A stretch of DNA of 64,000 bases, from the NCBI GenBank assembly GCA_036264355.1, contig DATARD010000023.1, positions 1 through 64,000 of the forward strand, written 5' to 3'. Position 1 is the first letter of the stretch; each line of letters opens with the position of its first letter. The translations under genes and the position numbers were made by a program. Positions 61,701 to 64,000 of this stretch are shown in pieces. The DNA is from UBA5704 sp036264355. Lineage in GTDB: Bacteria; Acidobacteriota; Thermoanaerobaculia; Multivoradales; UBA5704. The notes beneath the pieces were generated by a model. The model was not told where the DNA came from. It made no database searches and saw only the letters and a program-made list of their open reading frames with translations.

Positions 61701-64000
61701 AAAAGCTGGTCGAGGAGCTGGCGCCGGAGCGGAGTCTCGCGCAGACCCCCTTGTTCCAGGTGATGCTGGTGCTCCAGAACGCGCCCATGGGGAGCCTGGA
61801 GATCCGGGATCTCCGGCTGCGCCTGCTGACCGCCGAGGTCACCACCTCGAAGCTCGATCTCACGGTGAACGTCACCGAGCGCGACGGCGCCCTGGACGGC
61901 GAGATCGAGTACGCCACCGATCTGTTCGACGCCGCGACGGTCGACCGCCTGGCCGGGCATTTCGAGCGCCTGCTCGCCGCGGCCGTGGAGGCGCCGGAGC
62001 GGCGGACCGCGGAGCTGCCGCTGCTGAGCGCGGCCGAGCGAGGGCAGATCCTGCTCGAATGGAACGACACCGGAGCGGCTGTGCCCCGCCTGCCGCCGGA
62101 AGCGGGCGCGCCGGAGCTGTTCGCCGCGCAGGCCCGGCGGACTCCGGACGCCGTCGCCGTGGTCTGCGGTAATGACTTGCTGACCTACGCCGAGCTCGCC
62201 GGCCGGGCCGGCCGTCTCGCCCGCCACCTGCGCCGCCTCGGCGTCGGGCCGGACGTCCTGGTCGGCCTCTTCGTCGAGCGCTCGCTGGACATGGTCGTCG
62301 GCGTGCTGGGCATCCTCCAGGCCGGCGGCGCCTACGTCCCGCTCGACCCCGGATACCCGGATCAGCGTCTGGCGTTCATGCTCGACGACACCCGCGCCCC
62401 GGTGGTGGTGACCCAGGAGCCGCTGCGCGGCCGGCTGCCGGCCGGCGGCGGCTTCACGGCCGTCCTCCTCGACGGCGGCGAAGTGGCTCCTCACCCCCGA
62501 CGCCTCTCGCCCCCTCAAGGCCTCGATTTTCCCCTCTCCCGGGCGGTGGGAGGGGGATGGGAGAGGGGGCCAGGGGGTGAGGAGCTGGCCTACGTCATCT
62601 ACACCTCGGGCTCGACCGGCCGGCCCAAGGGCGTGGCCCTCTCCCACGGCGCTCTGCGCAACCTGATTGACTGGCATCTGGCCACCTGCCTGGGCGGCGT
62701 GCGGACGCTCCAGATCGCCTCCATGAGCTTCGACGTCAGCTTCTACGAGATGTTCGCCTGCTGGGGCTCCGGCGGCACCCTGGTGGTGGTCGCGGAGGAG
62801 CTGCGGCGCGACATGCCGGCGCTCGCCGGTCTCCTGGTGGAGCAGGGGGTCGAAAAGGCGGTCTTCCCGGTGGCCGTCTTCGCCCAGCTCGCCGAGATCT
62901 TCGCCGGGCGCGCGGAGCTGCCGCCGCTCCGCGAGATCACCACCACCGGCGAGCGGTTGCAGACCAACCGGGCCATGGCGGCGCTCCTCGACCGCCTCCC
63001 GGGGTGCGTCTTCCACAACCAGTACGGCCCGACCGAGACCCACGTGGCCACCGCCTTCACCCTCCCCTCCGGCCCCGGCTGCTGGCCGGTCTTTCCCGCT
63101 ATCGGCCGGCCGATCTGGAGCTCCACGGCGTACGTTCTGGAGCCGGGCCTGGAGCCCGCTCCCCTCGGCGTCCCGGGCGACCTCCACCTCGGCGGCGCCT
63201 GCGTGGCGCGCGGCTACCTCGGGCGGCCCGCTCTCACCGCCGAGCGGTTCGTGCCCGACCCGTTCTCCACCGTCCCGGGGGGCCGCCTCTACCGCACCGG
63301 CGACAAGGTGCGCCTGGCGGTGGGCGGCGAGCTGGAGTACCTCGGCCGCTTCGACCATCAGGTGAAGATCCGCGGCTTCCGCATCGAGCCGGGCGAGATC
63401 GAGGAGGCGCTGTTGGCGTTGCCGGGAGTCGGCGAGGCGGTGGTGGTGGCGCGCGAGGATCAGCCCGCGGGCGAGCGGCGGCTGGTCGCCTATGTCGTGG
63501 GAACCGCCACGGCGGAGGAGCTGCGCTCCGCGCTCCGCGAGCAGTTGCCGGACTACATGGTGCCCGCCGCCTTCGTGACCCTCGCGGCGTTCCCCCTCAC
63601 CCCCAACCGCAAGGTGGACCGCAAGGCCCTGCCGGCACCGGAATGGCAGGGCGCGGGAGAGGGCCATGCAGCGCCGCGGACGCCGGTCGAAGAGGTTCTC
63701 GCCGGCATCTGGGCCGAGCTGCTCGGGCTCGAACGGGTCGGGGCGGACGGCTCTTTCTTCGAGCTCGGGGGGCACTCGCTGCTGGCGGCGCAGGTAATGT
63801 CGCGCCTGCGCGGCGCCTTCGGGGTCGAGATGCCGCTGCGCGACCTGTTCGAGGCCCCCACGCCGGCCGGTCTCGCGGTCCGGGTCGAGCTGGCGCGGAG
63901 AGCGGCCGGAGCGGCCGGAGCGGCTCCGTCTCTCGTCCCCCTCGTTCCGGTCCACCGGCAAGGGCCTCTCCCGCTCTCATTCGCCCAGCGGCGCCTCTGG
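44813..64000 (+). CDS. Giant FAAL-NRPS-PKS synthetase (3' end outside window)
   Basis: At least 6396 codons, open at the right edge. Start: TTG 44813, with AGGGAGG five bases upstream; no in-frame ATG matches the domain start. Order: FAAL-ACP, (C-A-PCP)x3, KS-AT-degenerate KR-ACP, C-A-PCP, start of C. It should load a fatty acid as acyl-AMP, pass it to an ACP and condense it with three amino acids, one malonate (perhaps leaving a beta-keto group) and a further amino acid, so a lipopeptide. Hand-read A-domain codes suggest Ala (A1) and Val (A2); A3 and A4 are close to each other but unassigned. Carrier serines (LGGHS) and C-domain HHxxxD motifs are present throughout. Palindromic elements are inserted in frame in C1 and A4, with a remnant in A3. 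No epimerase, methyltransferase or thioesterase is visible. Confidence 0.95.
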   Translation, partial: MSDLCEPVGRQDRLQSLAALLSRRAEESPDRGYTWLAQGEEAADRLTYAGLDVRARTIAAALAGAVPPGERALLLYPPGLEFIAAFFGCLYAGVIAVPAYPPHSRRPDPRLASIATDCRPRAVLTTASLLARREALAVQVPALANALWLGDFAPADRTDPTDRTEPEDVAFLQYTSGSTGSPKGVIVTHANLLDNLEKIRIAFGQTPESVVVGWLPLFHDMWLIGNVLQPCFVGADCVLMSPAAFLQKPARWLQAIHRFRGTTSGGPNFAYDLCARSVGPEVREGLDLSSWSVAFNGAEPVRAETLRRFAEAFSPCGFRRAAFVPCYGLAEATLLVTAARGAADDSPVSCGALPSGGEVLVVDPEAGAPSAGETVGEIWVSGPSVAAGYWNRSEESRETFGAVLRDGRGPHLRYLRTGDLGFVRGGELVVTGRLKDLIILRGRNLYPQDVELTAEQAHPALRVGGGAAFSMEEQGEERLVVVCEVGRHPGELSTIADAIRRAVAEEHGVRVAGVALLRPGTIPKTSSGKIRRRECRARYLDGGLEILYRSSDQPAISGRLVTRFDLLDLDPAERAAALTAWLREEIARRAGVAAEQIGPETLIAAAGLDSLALFDLQGRLEADFGLSLAGAFLADLSVAGLRDLLLDQLAVVPEEGTTDLLPLVRGEILGEHPLSPGQEALWFLEQSLAAEGVFHIAAAARLGNAVDSAALLRAALALVDRHPALRTTFGETGGEPRQRVHVHLAPDLAEVDATAWSSGELDDALRREARRRFDLGGLGEGEESRTVGPHPPGPPLPSPPQPPGEGGIRTSDGAEGRVVAPLSRVAGGDGRGDGGEVPTVRLSSPPLSGSPLRLRIFHRPGRERILLLVLHHLVGDFWSLAVLLRDWAALYGGQSGGRLLPDLPAAYTDFVRQQRRLLAGPAGERLERFWLDRLRGAPLALDLPTDRPRPPAAAHAGARLDLRLDPGLTGRLRELGGTQSATLFTTLLAGFQILLGRLTGQDDLLLGAPTTGRRDRDLDGVVGYFVNPVVLRSDLTGDPPFAAFLARTRQTVSAALEHRDLPFAQLARLLQPVRDASRPPVVQAFFVLQQTAVTSTGAREPGLAAFAVGQAGARLEIDGLALESIRLDPGTAQLDLTLFAAAIEDAVVLSCEHDSALFDRVTIGRWLGHLQVLLEAAAAHPEQRLGELHWLAAAERQQLLREWNDTAPSVPREAACLHELFAAQARRTPDAVAVIDGRREILYRELAAAAGRLAARLRGRGAGPEVVAGVYLERSAEMVVALLAILEAGAAWLPLDPRLPRRRLEGMLTGARAALVVSSGKLAAGLPWNGPVVLIEEEAVEEGGASRWGRSDPASLAYVLFTSGSTGEPKGVAVTHRGAVELVRWAGTVYAPAELAGVLAATALSFDLSVFELFVPLCQGGTVILAENVLELPALPAAGQVTLVNTVPSAMAELVHAGSLGASVRTVNLAGEPLPRALADRLYATGTVERVWNLYGPSEDTTYSTYARVAQKGLEPPRIGRPVTATRAHVLAGGLDPVPAGIPGELYLGGAGLARGYLHRPGLTAERFLPDPFAEEPGARLYRTGDRVRWTAAGELEFLGRFDHQVKIRGFRIELGEIEAALVALPGVREAVVVAREDAPGDRRLVAYVAGNDSGTTVGELRQGLRERLPEPMVPAIFVALAALPRTANGKVDRQALPAPEWQSAERVYRAPRTPVEKVVAGIWTELLGLPAGQQIGADSHFFDLGGHSLLATRVTSRLRATFGVEMPLRTLFEAPVLADLAARVEAARRSGAVPIPPLVPVSREGPLPLSFAQQRLWLIDQLEPGSPLYNMPGALRIEGPLDSRILALCLGEIVRRHEALRTVFAVRDGAPVQVIQPATPFVLPVVDLAALPEPTREATAATLLAEEAVRPFDLARGPLLRAILLRVADENHVLALTLHHIVSDGWSLGVLVRELTALYPELAAGRPAPLPELPVQSADFAVWQHSWLRGEVLENEISFWRRQLAGLPPLLELPTDRPRPVVQSYQGGSRPVRLPAALTRQAEAVARREGATVFMVLLAAFQALLARLSGQQDLAVGSPVAGRNRVETEGLVGFFVNTLVLRGDLSGAPTFRALLGRTRETALAAWLHQDVPFERLVEELASERSLAQSPLFQVMLALQNVPVESLEIESLRLRPIEVETTAAKFDLTLNLAEHGSVLGALAGTVEYATALFDGTTIDRLAGQYERLLTAALAAPELPALDLPLLSAAERHQLLREWSDTAAVFPREATLHGLFAAQAELSPDAVAVEQGGERLTYGELRRRAGRIARRLGARGLRPEERVAVFAERSPDLIATLLGILEAGGAYLPLDPASPAERLHWMLRDAGATLLVDLLEGEEPAAGPPLPALPNIPAESLAYVMYTSGSTGMPKGVAVTHRNVIRLVRGAGYARFGPEQTWLQYAPVSFDASTLEIWAPLLNGGRLVLFPGRIGSLDELARVVETHGVTSAWLTAGLFHEMVDSRLDGLRSLSQLLAGGDVVSPVHARRALEAHPGLTLIDGYGPTEGTTFTCCHRMTEARQVGGDSVPIGRPVANARVRVLDERFDPEPIGVWGELYAGGDGLARGYLGRPELTAERFVPDAFGEAGGRLYRTGDRVRQRADGLLEFSGRLDGQVKIRGFRIEPGEIEAELVALPGVREAVVVARQDRDREIRLVAYVAGEVAPEELRASLRKRLPDSMVPAAFVTLAALPLTANGKVDRKALPAPEWPAAAASPLAPRTPVEEILAGIWSELLGVERIGVTSHFFELGGHSLLATQAVSRLRGAFGVELPVRDLFEAPVLADLAVRVEAALQSTLHASRSGAAPPLVPVPREGPLPLSFAQQRLWFIDRLAPGNPLYNVPVALRVEGPLRAAVLARCLGEIVRRHEALRTVFTARDGAPVQVIQPAVPLVLPVVDLSGLAETEREATAFALAGEEAGRPFDLARDPMLRGLLVRIGAGDHLAALTMHHIASDGWSMGVLVREVAALYAAQPSSLPDLPVQYADFSAWQASWLRGEVLESEIAFWRRQLAGLPPLLELPTDRPRPAVQSFRGTSRPLRLPAGLARQAEELARREGVTLFMVLLAVFQTLLARTSGRRDLAVGSPIAGRNRLEIEGLIGFFVNTLVLRGDLSGEPTFRELLGRVRETALAAWLHQDVPFEKLVEELAPERSLAHAPLFQVMLVLQNAPAGSLEIERLRLRPVHVDGTTAKFDLTVSFAADTEGMGGLSGFAEHATDLFDTATVDRWLGHFERLLAAALTRSGEPVFELPLLGEAERFQILVEWNDTAPNTPITSAPRDGVWELFAAQARRTPDAVAVVCGNDQNAALTYAELAVRAGRLARCLRRRGVGPDVLVGLFAERSLDMIAGMLGIFQAGGVCVPLDTRHPAQRLAFLLDDTRAPVVLTRAHLRDRLPAGGFTAVLLDGGEGLNGAAFQALSETAPDNLAYVVFTSGSTGRPKGVALSHGALRNVIDWHVAAFLGGVRTLQFALLSFDVSFYEMFVCWASGGTLVMVPDESRRDMPALAGLLVEQRIEKAILPVVVLQQLAELFAGRRELPPLREITTTGERLQTSRAMAALLRRLPGCAFHNHYGPSETHVATAYTLHPDPRDWAAEPPIGRPIRGSSAHVLTPGLLPAPVGVPGDLHLGGVCLARGYLGRPGLTAERFVPDPFGGAPGSRLYRTGDKVRLLANGDLEYLGRLDDQVKIRGFRIEPGEIEAALVALPGVRETVVVARESTPGNPRLIAYVVGDLAPDELRRGLRERLPEHMVPAVFVSLAALPTTPNGKVDRKALPVPQSPVPQAAGLEPRTPVETILAGIWCEVLEVPRVGFEENFFDLGGHSLLLPKVQARVRDRIGREVSLVELLTHTTVRALASHLEPPGESAPEMSAMPAVRAAGDTAIAVVGLAGRFPGASGVEQLWANLCAGVSSIARFSAAELAAAGVDPALARDPRYVPAAGVLDGVELFDAGFFGYSPREAEILDPQQRVFLECAWEALENAGYDSARTPGPVGMFAGLGFNLYLHQLLAGLDRSTVGDLQLLLGNDKDFLPTRASYKLDLKGPSMAVQTACSSSLVAVHLACQNLLLGACDMALAGGVSISLPQRAGYLYQEGGILSPDGCCRAFDAEARGSVPASGAGIVVLKRLADALEQGDTIRAVIRGSAVNNDGSGKAGYTAPSVAGQAEVITAALAAAGIDPATVSYVETHGTGTVLGDPIEVEALTRAFLRGGPRDRSCALGSVKSNLGHLNAAAGVTGLIKTVLALQHGVLPPSRDFSRPNPRIDFAAVPFHVQTETALWERDAAPRRAGVSSFGIGGTNAHAVLEEAPAAEPSGPSRPWQVLLLSARTPEALEAATDNLVAHLEAVPGQNLPDIAYTLRAGRRPFAHRRAVVAASREEAVAALRSRDPRRVWTASQEPGRRSVAFLLPGVGDQYPGIARGLYHEEPVFRREIDRCAELLLPHLGLDLREVLFAGGEGPGLHALLGREPVVRTLLQETCVAQPAMFAVGYALARLWMSWNVQPAALLGYSLGEYTAACLAGVMELSDALALVARRARLIGDLAPGAMLAVPLSEEETRARLGGPLGSDLSLAAVNAPAVSVAAGPPEAIAGLERRLAEEGLPCRRLQAAQAFHSWMMQPAAEALRELMRSIPLSPPRIPWLSNVTGTWIEPAQATDPDYWVSHLLSTVRFAGGIAELWREPGRILLEMGPGQTLGSLALQQIPEGGADRAVLSSLRHPLDRQPDQRFLLHSLGRLWLAGVEVDWSGFHGGERRRRVPLPAYPFERQRYWIETGIETGIEPGIEPGIKPGKTVLTTADRAGWFHAPSWKRDPHPRSSAPVDPTGRWLVLLDPLGLGDLLARRLTAAGCAVATVSLSQGGQTGDFDALLSGLGGPPDRVLHLWSLGAPDGLERGGWDLTGLARVLARQGPAEICVIADGLCDVERKDSLHPGKAALLGPLRVIPREHPGISCRLIDVDAGEIGPKLEARLLADLAERTAEPVVAWRGPYRWLPVFAPVPLAPAALHKAGRAGGTYLMIGGAGLDLAGPLAAAGAAVSALAAEEVNETVLDHAAAAARRGDPPDFLVLFTALDALAAGAGAGAICGAFARERSARGEMPVTAIHWGRGLTVEERLDALGRILESGLPEVVVSPGDLASDLATVLRAAAAPAEALAEAAAPGRKRHPRPALQTPWAAAATATEETVAALWGELLGIEPIGVHDNFFELGGHSLLGLQAVSRIQARLGFELSLRTLFEAPTVAALAAEVDACRLRGETAAAAAFAAVPRDGRLLPLSFAQQRLWFIDQLEPGSPLYNLPAVLRAEGPLSPTVLARCLGEVVRRHEALRTVFALVEGMPVQVIQPAAPFLLPVVDLAGLPESPREAAARALAGEEAGRPFDLSRSFMLRGVLLRLAEEDHVVALTMHHIASDGWSIGILIHEVTVLYDARAEDSAGRPSPLPELPVQYADFSAWQSSWLRGEVLENEISFWRRQLAGLPPLLELPTDRPRPAVQSYRGASRALRLPAALTRQAEALGRHEGATFFMVLLAGFQALLARSSGQDDLATGSPIAGRNRVETEDLIGFFVNTLVLRGDLTSAPSFRELLGRTRETALSAYLHQDLPFEKLVEELAPERSLAQTPLFQVMLVLQNAPMGSLEIRDLRLRLLTAEVTTSKLDLTVNVTERDGALDGEIEYATDLFDAATVDRLAGHFERLLAAAVEAPERRTAELPLLSAAERGQILLEWNDTGAAVPRLPPEAGAPELFAAQARRTPDAVAVVCGNDLLTYAELAGRAGRLARHLRRLGVGPDVLVGLFVERSLDMVVGVLGILQAGGAYVPLDPGYPDQRLAFMLDDTRAPVVVTQEPLRGRLPAGGGFTAVLLDGGEVAPHPRRLSPPQGLDFPLSRAVGGGWERGPGGEELAYVIYTSGSTGRPKGVALSHGALRNLIDWHLATCLGGVRTLQIASMSFDVSFYEMFACWGSGGTLVVVAEELRRDMPALAGLLVEQGVEKAVFPVAVFAQLAEIFAGRAELPPLREITTTGERLQTNRAMAALLDRLPGCVFHNQYGPTETHVATAFTLPSGPGCWPVFPAIGRPIWSSTAYVLEPGLEPAPLGVPGDLHLGGACVARGYLGRPALTAERFVPDPFSTVPGGRLYRTGDKVRLAVGGELEYLGRFDHQVKIRGFRIEPGEIEEALLALPGVGEAVVVAREDQPAGERRLVAYVVGTATAEELRSALREQLPDYMVPAAFVTLAAFPLTPNRKVDRKALPAPEWQGAGEGHAAPRTPVEEVLAGIWAELLGLERVGADGSFFELGGHSLLAAQVMSRLRGAFGVEMPLRDLFEAPTPAGLAVRVELARRAAGAAGAAPSLVPLVPVHRQGPLPLSFAQRRLW
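45278..45306. repeat. 9-bp tandem repeat (CCGATCGGA type) in FAAL
   Basis: Encodes DRTDPTDRTEP just before the FAAL P-loop; same unit type as in two PKS linkers. Confidence 0.65.
46800..50165 (+). other. NRPS module 1: C(starter)-A-PCP, Ala-like code
   Basis: The C domain has HHLVGDFWS, similar to the C domain of the minus-strand hybrid, with a 184-base element inserted before this motif. A1 has FTSGSTGEPKG, FDLSVFE, NLYGPSEDTTY and YRTGD. Hand-read code D-L-F-N-N-A-L-T-Y-K, which I recall as an alanine code (tentative). PCP: LGGHSLLATRV. Confidence 0.88.
47158..47341. repeat. GTGAGG-family element with long terminal inverted repeats, in frame in C1
   Basis: GGAAAGCCGCACCGTTGG (47158-47175) is perfectly inverted at 47324-47341, and the arms continue inward as CCTCACCCCC / GGGGGTGAGG. 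The centre carries CCGGGAGAGGGGGG and CCCCTCTCCCGGGTGGCGGG. It adds about 60 residues before the C1 HHxxxD motif without changing the frame. Confidence 0.88.
50215..53300 (+). other. NRPS module 2: C-A-PCP, Val-like code
   Basis: C has HHIVSDGWS. A2 has YTSGSTGMPKG, FDASTLE, GYGPTEGTTF. Hand-read code D-A-L-W-L-G-G-T-F-K, near the valine family code D-A-F-W-I-G-G-T-F-K as recalled. PCP: LGGHSLLATQA. Confidence 0.88.
53340..56490 (+). other. NRPS module 3: C-A-PCP
   Basis: C has HHIASDGWS. A3 has FTSGSTGRPKG, FDVSFYE, HYGPSETHVA. The specificity pocket resembles that of A4; the substrate is not assigned. A remnant of the inserted element seen in C1 lies at 55130-55190. PCP: LGGHSLLLPKV. Confidence 0.88.
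55130..55190. repeat. Remnant end of the C1-type element in A3
   Basis: GGGGGTGAGG, then CAACGGTGCGGCTTTCC, then CCTCTCCGAGACCGC. These match the right end of the C1 element and the complement of its left flank (47140-47175). Translated as GGEGLNGAAFQALSETA just before the A3 P-loop. Confidence 0.75.
56540..60650 (+). other. PKS module: KS-AT-degenerate KR-ACP
   Basis: KS: QTACSSS, ETHGTG, NLGH intact. AT: GYSLG and QAFH (malonyl-like; the first His of HAFH is Gln, the catalytic His kept). The KR region (59290-60330) keeps the structural half but its catalytic half is short and lacks the Ser/Tyr/Asn residues. ACP: LGGHSLLGLQA. Confidence 0.88.
59213..59271. repeat. 12-bp tandem repeat in AT-KR linker
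   Basis: Units like GGGATTGAGACG/GGGATTGAGCCG encode ETGIETGIEPGIEPGIKPG directly after the AT domain of the hybrid module. Confidence 0.85.
60700..63895 (+). other. NRPS module 4: C-A-PCP
   Basis: C has HHIASDGWS. A4 has YTSGSTGRPKG, FDVSFYE, QYGPTETHVA, with a palindromic element just before the P-loop. PCP: LGGHSLLAAQV. Next C begins near 63950 (LPLSFAQRRLW). Confidence 0.88.
62486..62585. repeat. GTGAGG-family palindromic element, full copy, in frame in A4
   Basis: GCTCCTCACCCCC and GGGGGTGAGGAGC are perfect 13-base inverted ends; the centre carries CCCCTCTCCCGGGCGGTGGG. It lies between the A2 and A3 core motifs of A4, at the site where A3 carries an element remnant. Confidence 0.88.

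Noticed and set aside
56246..63961. Minus-strand open frame of 2571 codons
   Set aside because: Antisense to the NRPS-PKS gene, whose plus frame shows continuous domains; its residues are Arg/Gly/Ala-rich and without motifs.

Overview
The window is about 64 kb of very GC-rich bacterial chromosome. Gene style suggests Acidobacteriota, perhaps Thermoanaerobaculia-like: XRE or other HTH regulators fused to long TPR tails, CHAT-type remnants, quinoprotein-like beta-propellers with an extra C-terminal domain, and AGGAGG-type ribosome sites. This taxonomic placement is inference; no rRNA or marker gene is present.

Layout. Positions 1-520 hold the end of an AbiEii-like nucleotidyltransferase. Positions 521-1885 carry no intact gene, only palindromes, 21-bp tandem arrays and a small gene fragment. 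From 24868 down to 1886 on the minus strand lie three overlapping megasynthase genes. The first is ACP-C-A(Gly-like code)-PCP-KS-AT-KR-DH-ACP and carries a frameshift in its C domain. The second is KS-AT-KR-ACP, with the KR tyrosine lost. The third is KS-AT-KR-ACP-KS-AT-degenerate KR-ACP.

Positions 25.1-44.6 kb hold unrelated genes: a secreted carboxypeptidase-regulatory-like protein; an internally deleted oxidoreductase; a minus-strand four-gene zinc-finger/XRE operon; two paralogous HTH-TPR regulators around a small secreted protein with a duplicated Cys motif; a CHAT fragment; an ECF sigma/anti-sigma pair; a Phd antitoxin with a broken VapC; a REP-associated transposase; a two-component cluster; a beta-propeller protein; a diacylglycerol-kinase-like lipid kinase; and tRNA-Pro(GGG).

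From 44813 to the right edge runs one open gene of at least 6396 codons: FAAL-ACP, C-A-PCP three times, KS-AT-degenerate KR-ACP, C-A-PCP, then the start of another C. It should make a fatty-acylated peptide with one ketide extension. Both megasynthase loci are transcribed outward from the central block, and no thioesterase is visible.

The most unusual signals are structural. Several palindromic element families are inserted in frame in linkers and loops of the megasynthases, with full, half and remnant copies. Four arrays of tandem 21-bp units, each with a different unit sequence, bracket two decayed gene fragments. The HTH-TPR/secreted-peptide locus looks like a candidate peptide-sensing system, and both of its regulator genes have the same 16-bp palindrome-like motif upstream.
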